Shown here in pieces: positions 1 through 6,781 of a DNA stretch of 15,557 nucleotides. The notes under the pieces are model-generated. The model worked only from the letters and a program-made list of their open reading frames with translations. It ran no database searches and was not told the DNA's origin. The translations under genes and the position numbers were made by a program. Source of the stretch: AC-69 sp036519575. GTDB lineage: Bacteria > Actinomycetota > UBA4738 > HRBIN12. The stretch's first letter is position 1. Each line of letters opens with the position of its first letter. The DNA is taken from NCBI GenBank assembly GCA_036519575.1, contig DATDKZ010000157.1, positions 1-15,557 of the forward strand, written 5' to 3'.

Positions 1-10
1 CGTCGCCGCA

Positions 11-349
11 GTGGCGAACCACGAGGAGGAGAACGGGTACCAGGTGTCGCCGGCTGCCGCGGCCGTCATCCTTGCCGACAAGTCCGACGTTCACCGCAGC
101 CGCGTCCGTAAGTCCGGACAGATCGAGTTCGACATCCACGACCGGGTCAACTTCGCCGCCGAACAGTCCTTCCTGCGGGTAGACTCGACCGCCCGCACCA
201 TCACTCTCGAGCTCACCATCGACACCGAGATCAGTCAGGTCATGGAATACTTCGAAATCTTCCTCGGCCGCATGCAGATGTGCCGGAAGGCCGCCGAGGT
301 CCTCGACACCAAGTTCAAGCTCACGATCAACGGGGCCGAGCTGGCGTGA
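11..349 (+). CDS. Small soluble protein of unknown function upstream of secD (5' end may lie outside the window)
   Basis: I do not recognise this protein. It reads as 112 residues from a GTG start at 11. No in-frame stop lies between the window edge and that codon, and no ribosome binding site is visible before it, so the true start may be further upstream. The sequence has no hydrophobic stretch long enough to cross a membrane. The second half (from about residue 38) alternates short beta-like segments with one amphipathic helix around FEIFLGRMQMCRKAAEVLD, which suggests a small alpha/beta domain. It ends in a GTGA overlap with secD, so the two are probably co-translated. The usual neighbour here in actinobacteria is yajC, a single-span membrane partner of SecDF. 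This protein lacks the N-terminal membrane span and basic tail of YajC, so I do not call it YajC. The link to SecDF rests on position only. Confidence 0.6.
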   Translation: MANHEEENGYQVSPAAAAVILADKSDVHRSRVRKSGQIEFDIHDRVNFAAEQSFLRVDSTARTITLELTIDTEISQVMEYFEIFLGRMQMCRKAAEVLDTKFKLTINGAELA

Positions 350-2331
350 GGGGCAGCAGCCGCAACCTCTGGCTTTCACTCGCGTTCGTCGGCGTCCTGG
401 TGATCGCGTCCGTCGGCGCATTCGTGGCCGGCATCCGCCCGGTGATCGGCCTGGATCTGGAGGGCGGGGTGTCGGTCGTCCTCGCCGCGCCCGACGGGAC
501 ACCCGAGTCCGTCATGGAACGGGCCCTGGAGAACATCCGCAACCGGGTCGATGCCTTCGGCGTGGGCGAGCCACTCCTGTTCCTGTCGGGCAACACCATC
601 GAGGTCCAGTTGCCGGGGTTGGCCCGTGGATCCATCGACGAGCGCGCGAAGGATCAGTTCTGCATGGAGGGAGAGGCCGGATCGGTCTACCGATGCTTCC
701 CCACCCAGTCGGAGGCGGCCACCGAGCTCGACGACACCACGGTGAACACCGTGGTGAACAGCGTCTGCTTGTCCGGGCTCTCCGAGTTCGACGGCTCGCC
801 TCAATGCTTCGGTTCGCAGAAAGACGCCGACACGGCGATCAAGGGCATCACGGTGTCGAAGGAGAAGGCTAAATGGTGTCTGGCCAACACCGGGCTGGCC
901 ACGGACCCGTGCTTCGAGTCCAAGGATGCGGCGAACGCGGCGCTAGCCGGGATCGGCACCTCGGTCTCTCAGAGCTACTGCGTCCAGGGATCCAAGGGGG
1001 AGACGCTGTCCACCGACGCCGGGCCGGCCTGCTTCCCCGACGAGGCTCAGGCCCAGCAGGTGCTGTCCGCCATCTCCGTCCAGCACGAGACGCGCGAGTT
1101 CTGCGTGATCAGCTCGGCGGGGAAGGGCCTTGGGTGCTACCTGACCAGGGACGCGGCTGAGGCGCAGCTCCAGAAGACGGGACAGGAGCGCCTGCTTCAG
1201 GTGATCGGCACCACCGCCCGGCTGGAGGAACGAGAGGTGCTCCAGACCATCGCCCCCGGCACGCCCGAGTTCGAGTCCACGCCGGTCACGTGTGGAACAG
1301 CGACCGAACAGGGGACGGCCGACTGCAGCTTCGAAGCGCTGAAGGATCAAGCGGTCGTGTTCGCCGGGCAGGAGGGCGACAAGTACCGGCTGGGACCGGT
1401 CGAGATCACCGGCGACATGATCAAGAGGGCCACGGCCCTGTACAGCTCGGGCAGCGGCGGCACTCCCGGCTGGCAGATCGACTTCACGCTCACTTCCTCC
1501 GGCGCCACGACCTTCGGCGACGTCACAACGCGTCTCGTCGGCAAGCCGCTGGCCATCGTGGTCGACAACGTGGTCATCTCGGCGCCGAGAATCGACGAGC
1601 CCATCACCGGCGGCAGCGGCGTGATCACCGGCAGCTTCACCAAGTCCCGGGCCCAGGATCTTGCCACCCAGCTGAACTCCGGCGCCCTCCCGGTCAACCT
1701 GAAGAAGGAGCAGGTCGAGACCGTGAGCCCCACCCTCGGCCGGCAGTCGCTCCATCAGGGCCTGGTGGCGGGGGTCGTCGGGCTGATCCTCCTCGCCCTG
1801 TACCTGTTGTTCTACTACCGGTTGCTGGGCCTGGTGGCCTGGCTGGGCATGACCATCTGGGCGGTGCTGGCACTCGCGCTCGTGTCGATCGCCGGTCGCG
1901 CGTTCGGCTACGCGCTGACCCTGGCGGGTGTGGCCGGCCTGGTCATCTCGCTCGGCGTCACCGCGGACTCCTACATCGTGTTCTTCGAGCGATTGAAGGA
2001 CGAGGTACGACACGGCAGGTCGCCCCGGGCCGCGGTGCAGCCCGCATTCAAGCGGGCGTACCGCACCATCGTTGCGGCCGACATCGTCACTGCGCTGGCC
2101 GCGATCATCCTGTACATCACAGCGATCAGCTCGGTGCGGGGATTCGCTTTGACCCTCGGCGTGGCAACCCTGCTCGACCTGTTCGTCGTGTACTTCTTCA
2201 AGCGGCCGACGGTCTTCCTGATCGCCCGGAACGAGCGTCTGGTGAACCTGCACGGTTTCGGGCTGACGAGTGGCGTGGCCGCGGAGCCTCTCCGGGGTGA
2301 GCCGGTGCCGGTGGCCGGAGGGTCGAAATGA
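346..2331 (+). CDS. secD: Protein translocase subunit SecD with an expanded, cysteine-rich periplasmic-side domain
   Basis: SecD pairs with SecF to pull preproteins through SecYEG using the proton gradient. I chose the GTG at 346, in a GTGA overlap with the previous stop. The ATG at 280 would overlap that gene by 70 bases and add a basic, unrelated N-terminus. The product is 661 residues. Transmembrane helix 1 spans about 8-30, followed by the SecD signature GLDLEGG (35-41). The large extracytoplasmic P1 region runs to about 465. Five further membrane spans follow (about 470-620), including the helix with TADS (539-542), whose Asp541 corresponds to the conserved acidic residue of the proton path. 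The TARLEEREV segment (290-298) matches the conserved TAxLEFR region. Between residues 105 and 275 lie five tandem repeats with paired cysteines. All 12 cysteines of the protein form six close pairs in P1. The C-terminus is a short cytoplasmic tail. Identification is firm; the repeat insertion is unusual. Confidence 0.96.
   Translation: MRGSSRNLWLSLAFVGVLVIASVGAFVAGIRPVIGLDLEGGVSVVLAAPDGTPESVMERALENIRNRVDAFGVGEPLLFLSGNTIEVQLPGLARGSIDERAKDQFCMEGEAGSVYRCFPTQSEAATELDDTTVNTVVNSVCLSGLSEFDGSPQCFGSQKDADTAIKGITVSKEKAKWCLANTGLATDPCFESKDAANAALAGIGTSVSQSYCVQGSKGETLSTDAGPACFPDEAQAQQVLSAISVQHETREFCVISSAGKGLGCYLTRDAAEAQLQKTGQERLLQVIGTTARLEEREVLQTIAPGTPEFESTPVTCGTATEQGTADCSFEALKDQAVVFAGQEGDKYRLGPVEITGDMIKRATALYSSGSGGTPGWQIDFTLTSSGATTFGDVTTRLVGKPLAIVVDNVVISAPRIDEPITGGSGVITGSFTKSRAQDLATQLNSGALPVNLKKEQVETVSPTLGRQSLHQGLVAGVVGLILLALYLLFYYRLLGLVAWLGMTIWAVLALALVSIAGRAFGYALTLAGVAGLVISLGVTADSYIVFFERLKDEVRHGRSPRAAVQPAFKRAYRTIVAADIVTALAAIILYITAISSVRGFALTLGVATLLDLFVVYFFKRPTVFLIARNERLVNLHGFGLTSGVAAEPLRGEPVPVAGGSK
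658..1170 (+). repeat. Five tandem cysteine-pair repeats within SecD
   Basis: The encoded segment (SecD residues 105-275) contains five units spaced 34 to 41 residues apart. Each has a bulky residue followed by Cys, then 10 to 16 residues, then a second Cys that opens an ungapped block of the form C-[FY]-x-[STD]-x(3)-A-x(3)-[LI]. The five blocks read CFPTQSEAATEL, CFGSQKDADTAI, CFESKDAANAAL, CFPDEAQAQQVL and CYLTRDAAEAQL. The cysteine pairs are 106/117, 141/154, 178/189, 212/229 and 253/264. A sixth pair, 316/327, lies downstream without the block. The units have diverged at the nucleotide level, so this is an old protein repeat and not a recent DNA duplication. Extracytoplasmic disulfides are the natural inference. 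Confidence 0.85.
2317..2322 (+). promoter_or_regulatory. Ribosome binding site of secF
   Basis: GGAGGG sits five bases before the secF ATG at 2328, inside the last codons of secD. The ATGA overlap plus this strong site suggests coupled and efficient production of SecF with SecD. Confidence 0.6.
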
Positions 2332-3467
2332 ACCTCGGACACGCCGTCGCCACCTTCCGAGGACACCGAGAGCCGCACTTCAGGATCATCGAACACCGCA
2401 AGTGGTGGTTCCTCCTCTCCGGTGCCGTGATCGCGCTGTCCATCGTGGGCCTCGCCGTTCGCCACCTCAACCTGTCGATCGACTTCGAGGGGGGCTCGCA
2501 GCTCACGTACACCAACAACACGGGCGTCTCGGCCGAGGAGGTGCAGGCGATCCTCGAAGGGCCCCCGTGGAGCCTCTCGGGCACCGAGGTTCAGATCGTC
2601 GGAGGCAACCAGCTCTCGGTTCGGACCGCCAGCTTCACCGAGCTCTCCGACGTCGAGCGGACCGAGCTGATCGACGCGCTGGCCAAGCAGGCTGGGGTGA
2701 GTCCCTCCGACATCAGCCGGACGGACGTCGGGCCGACATGGGGGGCCGAGATCTCCCGCAAGGCGCTCGAGGGCCTGATCGTGGTCCTGGTCGCCATCAC
2801 CATCTACATCTCCCTGCGGTTCGAATGGAAGATGGCGGTGGGAGCGCAGGTAGCCATGGTTCACGACGTCCTGATCACCGGCGGCGTCTACGCGCTGACC
2901 GGCCGTGAGGTGACGCCGGCCACCGTCATCGCCATCCTGACGATCCTGGGGTACTCCCTGTACGACACGGTCGTGATCTACGACAAGATCAAGGAGAACA
3001 CCGAGTCCCCCGCCCTGCTTGCCAAGGACACGTACGGCGGTGTGGTGAACATGTCCCTGAACCAGGTGTTCATGCGTTCGGTGAACACGTCGCTCGTGGT
3101 GCTGTTCCCCATCGCGGCGCTGCTGTTGTTCGGCGGATCCACTCTGAAGGACTTCGCCTTCGCCATGATGATTGGCGTCATTTCGGGCGCGTACTCCTCG
3201 ATCTTCGTCGCGGCGCCCATCCTGTCGTTCCTCAAGGAGCGGGAACCGAAGTACGCGCAGTTGCGCACCCGAGCCACGGCTCGGGACGCCGCTGGGCGTC
3301 CGCTCAGGCCCGTCCCGAGCGAGCCGGCCATGGCCTCGCCCGGCGGGGACGGCCAGCCCGTGCCGTCCGCTGTGGGTGCCCGCTCGGCCGGCGGGAGCAG
3401 TGCCCGAAGCGTCCAGGGGGAGGGACGGCCCCGTCCCAGGCCGAAGAAGAAGCGCAAGCGGAGGTAA
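2328..3467 (+). CDS. secF: Protein translocase subunit SecF
   Basis: SecF is the membrane partner of SecD in the SecDF accessory complex. The start is an ATG in an ATGA overlap with the secD stop. The product has 379 residues. Transmembrane helix 1 is at about 26-45, followed by IDFEGG (51-56), the SecF/SecD signature. A short extracytoplasmic domain of about 90 residues leads to VGPTWGAEI (134-142), the conserved entry to the second membrane block. Five spans follow between about 145 and 302, including GYSLYDTVVIYDKIKEN (208-224), the characteristic SecF motif. From about 305 the protein is a cytoplasmic tail rich in Pro, Gly, Ser and Arg that finishes in a run of basic residues (PRPRPKKKRKRR, 368-379). 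Unlike SecD, SecF contains no cysteine, so the disulfide-rich expansion is confined to SecD. Identification is firm. Confidence 0.96.
   Translation: MNLGHAVATFRGHREPHFRIIEHRKWWFLLSGAVIALSIVGLAVRHLNLSIDFEGGSQLTYTNNTGVSAEEVQAILEGPPWSLSGTEVQIVGGNQLSVRTASFTELSDVERTELIDALAKQAGVSPSDISRTDVGPTWGAEISRKALEGLIVVLVAITIYISLRFEWKMAVGAQVAMVHDVLITGGVYALTGREVTPATVIAILTILGYSLYDTVVIYDKIKENTESPALLAKDTYGGVVNMSLNQVFMRSVNTSLVVLFPIAALLLFGGSTLKDFAFAMMIGVISGAYSSIFVAAPILSFLKEREPKYAQLRTRATARDAAGRPLRPVPSEPAMASPGGDGQPVPSAVGARSAGGSSARSVQGEGRPRPRPKKKRKRR
3460..3464 (+). promoter_or_regulatory. Ribosome binding site of apt
   Basis: GGAGG lies six bases before the apt GTG and overlaps the end of secF. It decides the GTG at 3471 as the start and indicates that apt is translated from the secDF transcript. 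Confidence 0.55.
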
Positions 3468-3470
3468 CAC

Positions 3471-3992
3471 GTGGACGTCGAGCGGCTCAAGGCGCTCGTC
3501 AGGGACGTGCCGGATTTCCCCCAGCCGGGCATCGTGTTCAAGGACATCACCCCGCTCCTGGCCGACGAGATCGCCTTCTCTTCGGTCATCGACCTCATCG
3601 TGGTCCATTTCGGCCGGGGGGGCGTGGACAAGGTGGTGGGGATCGAGGCCCGAGGGTTCATCCTGGCCTCTCCGGTCGCCTATCACTTCGGAGCGGGATT
3701 CGTCCCCGTGCGGAAGAAGGACAAGTTGCCGTGGGAGACCGAGTCCGAGGAGTACGAGCTGGAGTACGGGACCGCCACGCTGGAGATCCACCGTGACGGG
3801 GTGGACCCCGGGGAGCGGGTCCTGATCGTCGACGATGTCCTGGCCACGGGCGGGACCGCCCGAGCTACCGCGGGTCTGGTGGAGCGGATCGGTGGCAAGG
3901 TCGTGGGGATCGCCTTCCTGATCGAGCTGGGGTTCCTGAACGGCCGCCAGCAGCTCGACGGCTACGACCTGTTCACACTCATCAGTTACTGA
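3471..3992 (+). CDS. apt: Adenine phosphoribosyltransferase
   Basis: Apt makes AMP from adenine and PRPP in the purine salvage pathway in the cytoplasm. The product has 173 residues, the normal length for bacterial Apt. It opens with the family N-terminus VPDFPQPGIVFKDITPLL (13-30). GIEARGF (57-63) forms part of the active-site region. The PRPP-binding loop VLIVDDVLATGGTA (117-130) carries the two Asp and the Thr-Gly-Gly of the type I phosphoribosyltransferase signature. The start is GTG with a good ribosome binding site, three bases after the secF stop, so it is likely in the same transcript. apt beside rel is a conserved arrangement in Gram-positive bacteria, linking purine salvage to the nucleotide alarmone enzyme. 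No odd residues were noticed. Confidence 0.95.
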   Translation: MDVERLKALVRDVPDFPQPGIVFKDITPLLADEIAFSSVIDLIVVHFGRGGVDKVVGIEARGFILASPVAYHFGAGFVPVRKKDKLPWETESEEYELEYGTATLEIHRDGVDPGERVLIVDDVLATGGTARATAGLVERIGGKVVGIAFLIELGFLNGRQQLDGYDLFTLISY

Positions 3993-4009
3993 GTTCGCAC
4001 CGCCGCGGC

Positions 4010-4029
4010 TACACTGGCTCGCCAGGAGG
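4010..4029 (+). promoter_or_regulatory. Possible -10 element (TACACT) and ribosome binding site of rel
   Basis: TACACT at 4010-4015 fits the actinobacterial TAnnnT -10 pattern. AGGAGG at 4024-4029 is a strong ribosome binding site six bases before the rel GTG. A small inverted repeat, CTGGC then TC then GCCAG (4014-4025), overlaps both. No convincing -35 box is visible, so the promoter call is tentative, while the ribosome binding site is clear. The gap between apt and rel is only 43 bases. Confidence 0.4.
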
Positions 4030-4035
4030 ACCGCC

Positions 4036-6288
4036 GTGGACAGCCGGGAACAGACCAGGACCGAACGCCGGGGAGGTCTGCTCTCTCGCTTGCTACCGGG
4101 GGCGGAGGAAGGGCAGGCCCCCGACGGCCTGGAGCCGGTGCTCCGAACCCTCCGCTCCTACAACGCCAAGGCCGACACCACGGAGATCGAGCGGGCCTAT
4201 CGGTTCGCCGAGGCCCACCACGCCGGCCAGAAGCGGCTGTCCGGCGAGGACTTCATCGAGCATCCCCTGTCGGTGGCCCAGATCCTGGCGGAGCTCGGGC
4301 TCGACACGACCACCCTGACCGCAGCCCTCCTGCACGACGTGGTGGAGGACACCGAGGTCACGCTGGAAGAGCTCGAGGTGGACTTCGGATCGGACGTGGC
4401 CCGGATCGTGGACGGCCTGACCAAGCTCCAGGCCATCGCGTTCAAGTCGCGCCAGCAGGAACAGGCCGAGAACGTCCGCAAGATGATGGTGGCCATGGCC
4501 GGCGACATCCGGGTCCTGCTGATCAAGCTGGCCGACCGCCTCCACAACATGCGCACGCTGTCCGCCCTTCCCCAGACGAAGCAGCGGGAGAACGCCATCG
4601 AGACGCTGGAGATCTACGGGCCGCTCGCGCACCGCCTCGGCGTCCAACAGTTGAAGTGGGAGCTCGAGGATCTCTCGTTCAAGACGCTGTATCCGGGCCC
4701 GTACCGGGAGATCGCGAGCCTGGTGGAACGGCGGCGCGGCGACCGACAGCGGTACGTGGAGACCGTCCTGTCCGCGGCCCACGCCAGGCTCAAGGAGGCG
4801 GGGGTCAAGGCCGAGGTCGAGGGCCGGCCGAAGCACCTGTACTCCATCTACGAGAAGATGGTGTTGGGCGGCAAGGAGTTCAACGAGATCTACGACCTTG
4901 CCGGGATCCGCATCCTGGTGGAGAACCTCCGCGACTGCTACGGGGCGCTCGGCGCCATCCACTCGCTGTGGAAGCCGGTACCCGGGCGGTTCAAGGACTA
5001 CGTCGCGATGCCCAAGTCGAACATGTACCAGTCCCTCCACACCACGGTGGTCGGGCCCCAGGGCCGGCCCATCGAGATCCAGATCCGGACCCACGAGATG
5101 CACCGCACCGCGGAGTTCGGCATCGCGGCGCACTGGCGGTACAAGGAGGGCCGCGACGGCAAGCGGGCCAAGGATGCTGCCGACCTCGCCTGGCTGGGTC
5201 ACATGATGGAGTGGCTGAAGGACATGGCCGACCCCCGGGAGTTCATGGAGGGCCTGAAGATCGACCTGTACCGGGGGCAGGTGTTCGTGTTCACCCCCAA
5301 GGGCGACGTGGTCAACCTCCCCGCGGGGGCCACGCCCGTGGACTTCGCCTACTCCATCCACACGGAGGTCGGCCACCGCACCATCGGCGGCAAGGTCAAT
5401 GGCAAGCTGGTGCCCCTGGACTACGAGCTGCGGACGGGCGACACCGTGGACATCCTGACCTCCAAGGCCGCGGGGGAGGGCCCGTCCCAGGACTGGCTGA
5501 AGTTCGTGGTCACGCCGAGGGCCCGCAGCAAGATCCGCCAGTGGTTCTCCCGCGAGCGGCGGGAGGACGCGCTGGAGGAGGGCCGCGAACACCTGCATCG
5601 GCTGATGCGCAAGCAGAACGTCCCGTTCAAGCGCCTGGCCACCGAGGAGGCTCTGGAGCTGGTCGCGTCGGAGATGAAGTTCCCCAGCCTGGAATCGTTG
5701 TACGTGGCGGTGGGGGAGGGACACGTCTCGCCGCAGTCGGTGCTCGCCCGGTTGATGCGCACCGTCGCCGGCACGACCGAGGAGGATGCGACCGAGGTTC
5801 CCCTGGCCCGACCGGTCCGGGTCGGTGGGCCCGACGTCAGCTCCGGTGTCGTCGTGCCGGGCTCCGCGGATGTGTGGGTGCGTCTGGCCCGGTGCTGCAC
5901 GCCGGTCCCCGGCGACGAGATCCTGGGGTTCGTCACCCGGGGCCAGGGCGTCTCGGTCCACCGGACCGACTGCCCCAACGCCAAGGGGCTGGCCCGCGAA
6001 CCCGAGCGCCTGATCGAGGTGTCATGGCGCACCGGCCGCCCGACGTCGTTCGTGGTGACGATCCAGGTCGATGCCCTGGACCGCACCCGCCTCTTGTCGG
6101 ACGTGGCCACCGCCCTGTCGGACCATCACGTCAACATCATCTCGGCGGCGTCGACCGTGAGCCGGGATAGGATCACGACCCTCCGGTTCACGTTCGAGCT
6201 CGCCGACATCACGCATCTCACCCAGATCCTGTCGGCCGTGAAGAAGGTCGAGAACGTCTACGAGGCCTACCGCGTCGTCCCGCGGTAG
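4036..6288 (+). CDS. rel: Bifunctional (p)ppGpp synthetase/hydrolase (Rel)
   Basis: Rel makes and degrades the stringent-response alarmone (p)ppGpp on the ribosome in response to uncharged tRNA. The product has 750 residues, the usual long RSH length. Domains in order: HD hydrolase (about 50-200, with EHP at 75-77, the HD pair 100-101 followed by VVEDT, and the LADRLHNMRT segment 165-174); synthetase (about 240-370, with DLAGIR 287-292 and GRFKDYVAMPKSNMYQSLH 317-335); TGS (about 412-475); a helical and cysteine-containing region with RCCTPVPGD (619-627); and a C-terminal ACT/RRM domain (about 672-745). The intact HD residues and the RFKD version of the synthetase motif, rather than EFDD-like, indicate a bifunctional enzyme and not a RelA-type synthetase. 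The GTG start is set by the AGGAGG site. dtd follows after six bases and is probably co-transcribed. Confidence 0.96.
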   Translation: MDSREQTRTERRGGLLSRLLPGAEEGQAPDGLEPVLRTLRSYNAKADTTEIERAYRFAEAHHAGQKRLSGEDFIEHPLSVAQILAELGLDTTTLTAALLHDVVEDTEVTLEELEVDFGSDVARIVDGLTKLQAIAFKSRQQEQAENVRKMMVAMAGDIRVLLIKLADRLHNMRTLSALPQTKQRENAIETLEIYGPLAHRLGVQQLKWELEDLSFKTLYPGPYREIASLVERRRGDRQRYVETVLSAAHARLKEAGVKAEVEGRPKHLYSIYEKMVLGGKEFNEIYDLAGIRILVENLRDCYGALGAIHSLWKPVPGRFKDYVAMPKSNMYQSLHTTVVGPQGRPIEIQIRTHEMHRTAEFGIAAHWRYKEGRDGKRAKDAADLAWLGHMMEWLKDMADPREFMEGLKIDLYRGQVFVFTPKGDVVNLPAGATPVDFAYSIHTEVGHRTIGGKVNGKLVPLDYELRTGDTVDILTSKAAGEGPSQDWLKFVVTPRARSKIRQWFSRERREDALEEGREHLHRLMRKQNVPFKRLATEEALELVASEMKFPSLESLYVAVGEGHVSPQSVLARLMRTVAGTTEEDATEVPLARPVRVGGPDVSSGVVVPGSADVWVRLARCCTPVPGDEILGFVTRGQGVSVHRTDCPNAKGLAREPERLIEVSWRTGRPTSFVVTIQVDALDRTRLLSDVATALSDHHVNIISAASTVSRDRITTLRFTFELADITHLTQILSAVKKVENVYEAYRVVPR

Positions 6289-6294
6289 CTGCGG

Positions 6295-6741
6295 ATGCGG
6301 ATCGTCCTCCAGCGGGTGTCGAGAGCCGCCGTGCGCGTGCGGGAGGAGACGGTGGCAGAGATCGGGGCGGGCCTCCTCCTTCTGGTCGGCGTCGGCGGGG
6401 ACGACGCGTTCGGCCAGTACGACCGGCTCGCGGAGAAGGTCGTGCACCTTCGCGTCTTCGAGGATGAAGTGGGGAAGATGAACCTGTCGCTCGCTGAGGT
6501 GGGCGGAGAGGTCCTCGTGGTCCCCCAGTTCACCCTGTACGGCGACGTGCGCAAGGGGCGCCGGCCGTCGTGGGCCGGCGCCGCGCCGCCGGAGGTCGCC
6601 CGGGACCGGATCGAGGCGTTCGCCCGAGCCTTGGAGGCTGCCGGGGCGACGGTGAGACGAGGCGCATTCCGGGAACACATGGAGGTCGAATCTGTGAACG
6701 ACGGCCCGGTCACCCTGTGGATCGACGGCGCGACGCTGTAG
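6295..6741 (+). CDS. dtd: D-aminoacyl-tRNA deacylase (DTD) with a PQFTL variant active-site motif
   Basis: DTD removes D-amino acids and glycine wrongly attached to tRNA, a proofreading step in translation. The product is 148 residues, the normal length. It opens with MRIVLQRVSRA, which matches the family. The two signature motifs are present: PQFTL at 77-81, where nearly all family members I know have SQFTL, and NDGPVT at 135-140, the Gly-Pro motif that selects against L-amino acids. FTLYGDVRKGRRPSW around 79-93 is otherwise typical. The Ser-to-Pro change is encoded by CCC at 6523-6525 and is not a frame artefact. The start ATG lies six bases after rel with no strong ribosome binding site, which suggests reinitiation after rel. 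rel followed by dtd is also the Bacillus order. Family assignment is firm; the effect of the substitution is unknown. Confidence 0.94.
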   Translation: MRIVLQRVSRAAVRVREETVAEIGAGLLLLVGVGGDDAFGQYDRLAEKVVHLRVFEDEVGKMNLSLAEVGGEVLVVPQFTLYGDVRKGRRPSWAGAAPPEVARDRIEAFARALEAAGATVRRGAFREHMEVESVNDGPVTLWIDGATL

Positions 6742-6745
6742 AGGG

Positions 6746-6781
6746 CATCGGGCGGTCATCCGATACGATGGCCGCCCGATG
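6746..6781 (+). repeat. 36-bp near-perfect palindrome filling the dtd/hydrolase gap
   Basis: The left arm CATCGGGCGGTCATC (6746-6760) and the right arm GATGGCCGCCCGATG (6767-6781) are reverse complements except at one position, where RNA would form a G-U pair. They are separated by a six-base loop, CGATAC. The palindrome begins five bases after the dtd stop and its last three bases are the ATG of the next gene. There is no T-run after it, so it does not look like an intrinsic terminator. It could be an operator or an RNA hairpin that hides the start codon in transcripts reading through from dtd. Confidence 0.85.
6764..6769 (+). promoter_or_regulatory. Possible -10 element for a leaderless hydrolase transcript
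   Basis: TACGAT lies nine bases before the ATG at 6779 and straddles the loop and right arm of the palindrome. That spacing would put the transcription start at or within a few bases of the ATG, as in leaderless actinobacterial genes. No ribosome binding site is present, which agrees. No -35 box is recognisable. Confidence 0.4.

Noticed and set aside
280..345. Upstream ATG extension of secD
   Set aside because: It would overlap the preceding gene by 70 bases and add a basic, non-SecD N-terminus. The GTG at 346 gives a normal short N-terminus before the first membrane helix and a GTGA overlap.
1971..3791. Long minus-strand open frame opposite secD-secF-apt
   Set aside because: It spans three well-identified plus-strand genes, its translation is low-complexity in Arg, Asp, Gly and His, and it resembles no family. 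It is a GC-rich shadow. The same applies to long minus-strand frames at 943-2253, 4093-5961, 7188-8804, 12746-14056 and 14084-15556.
6746..6781. Intrinsic terminator after dtd
   Set aside because: The stem is strong, but no T-run follows and the right arm runs into the start codon of the next gene.
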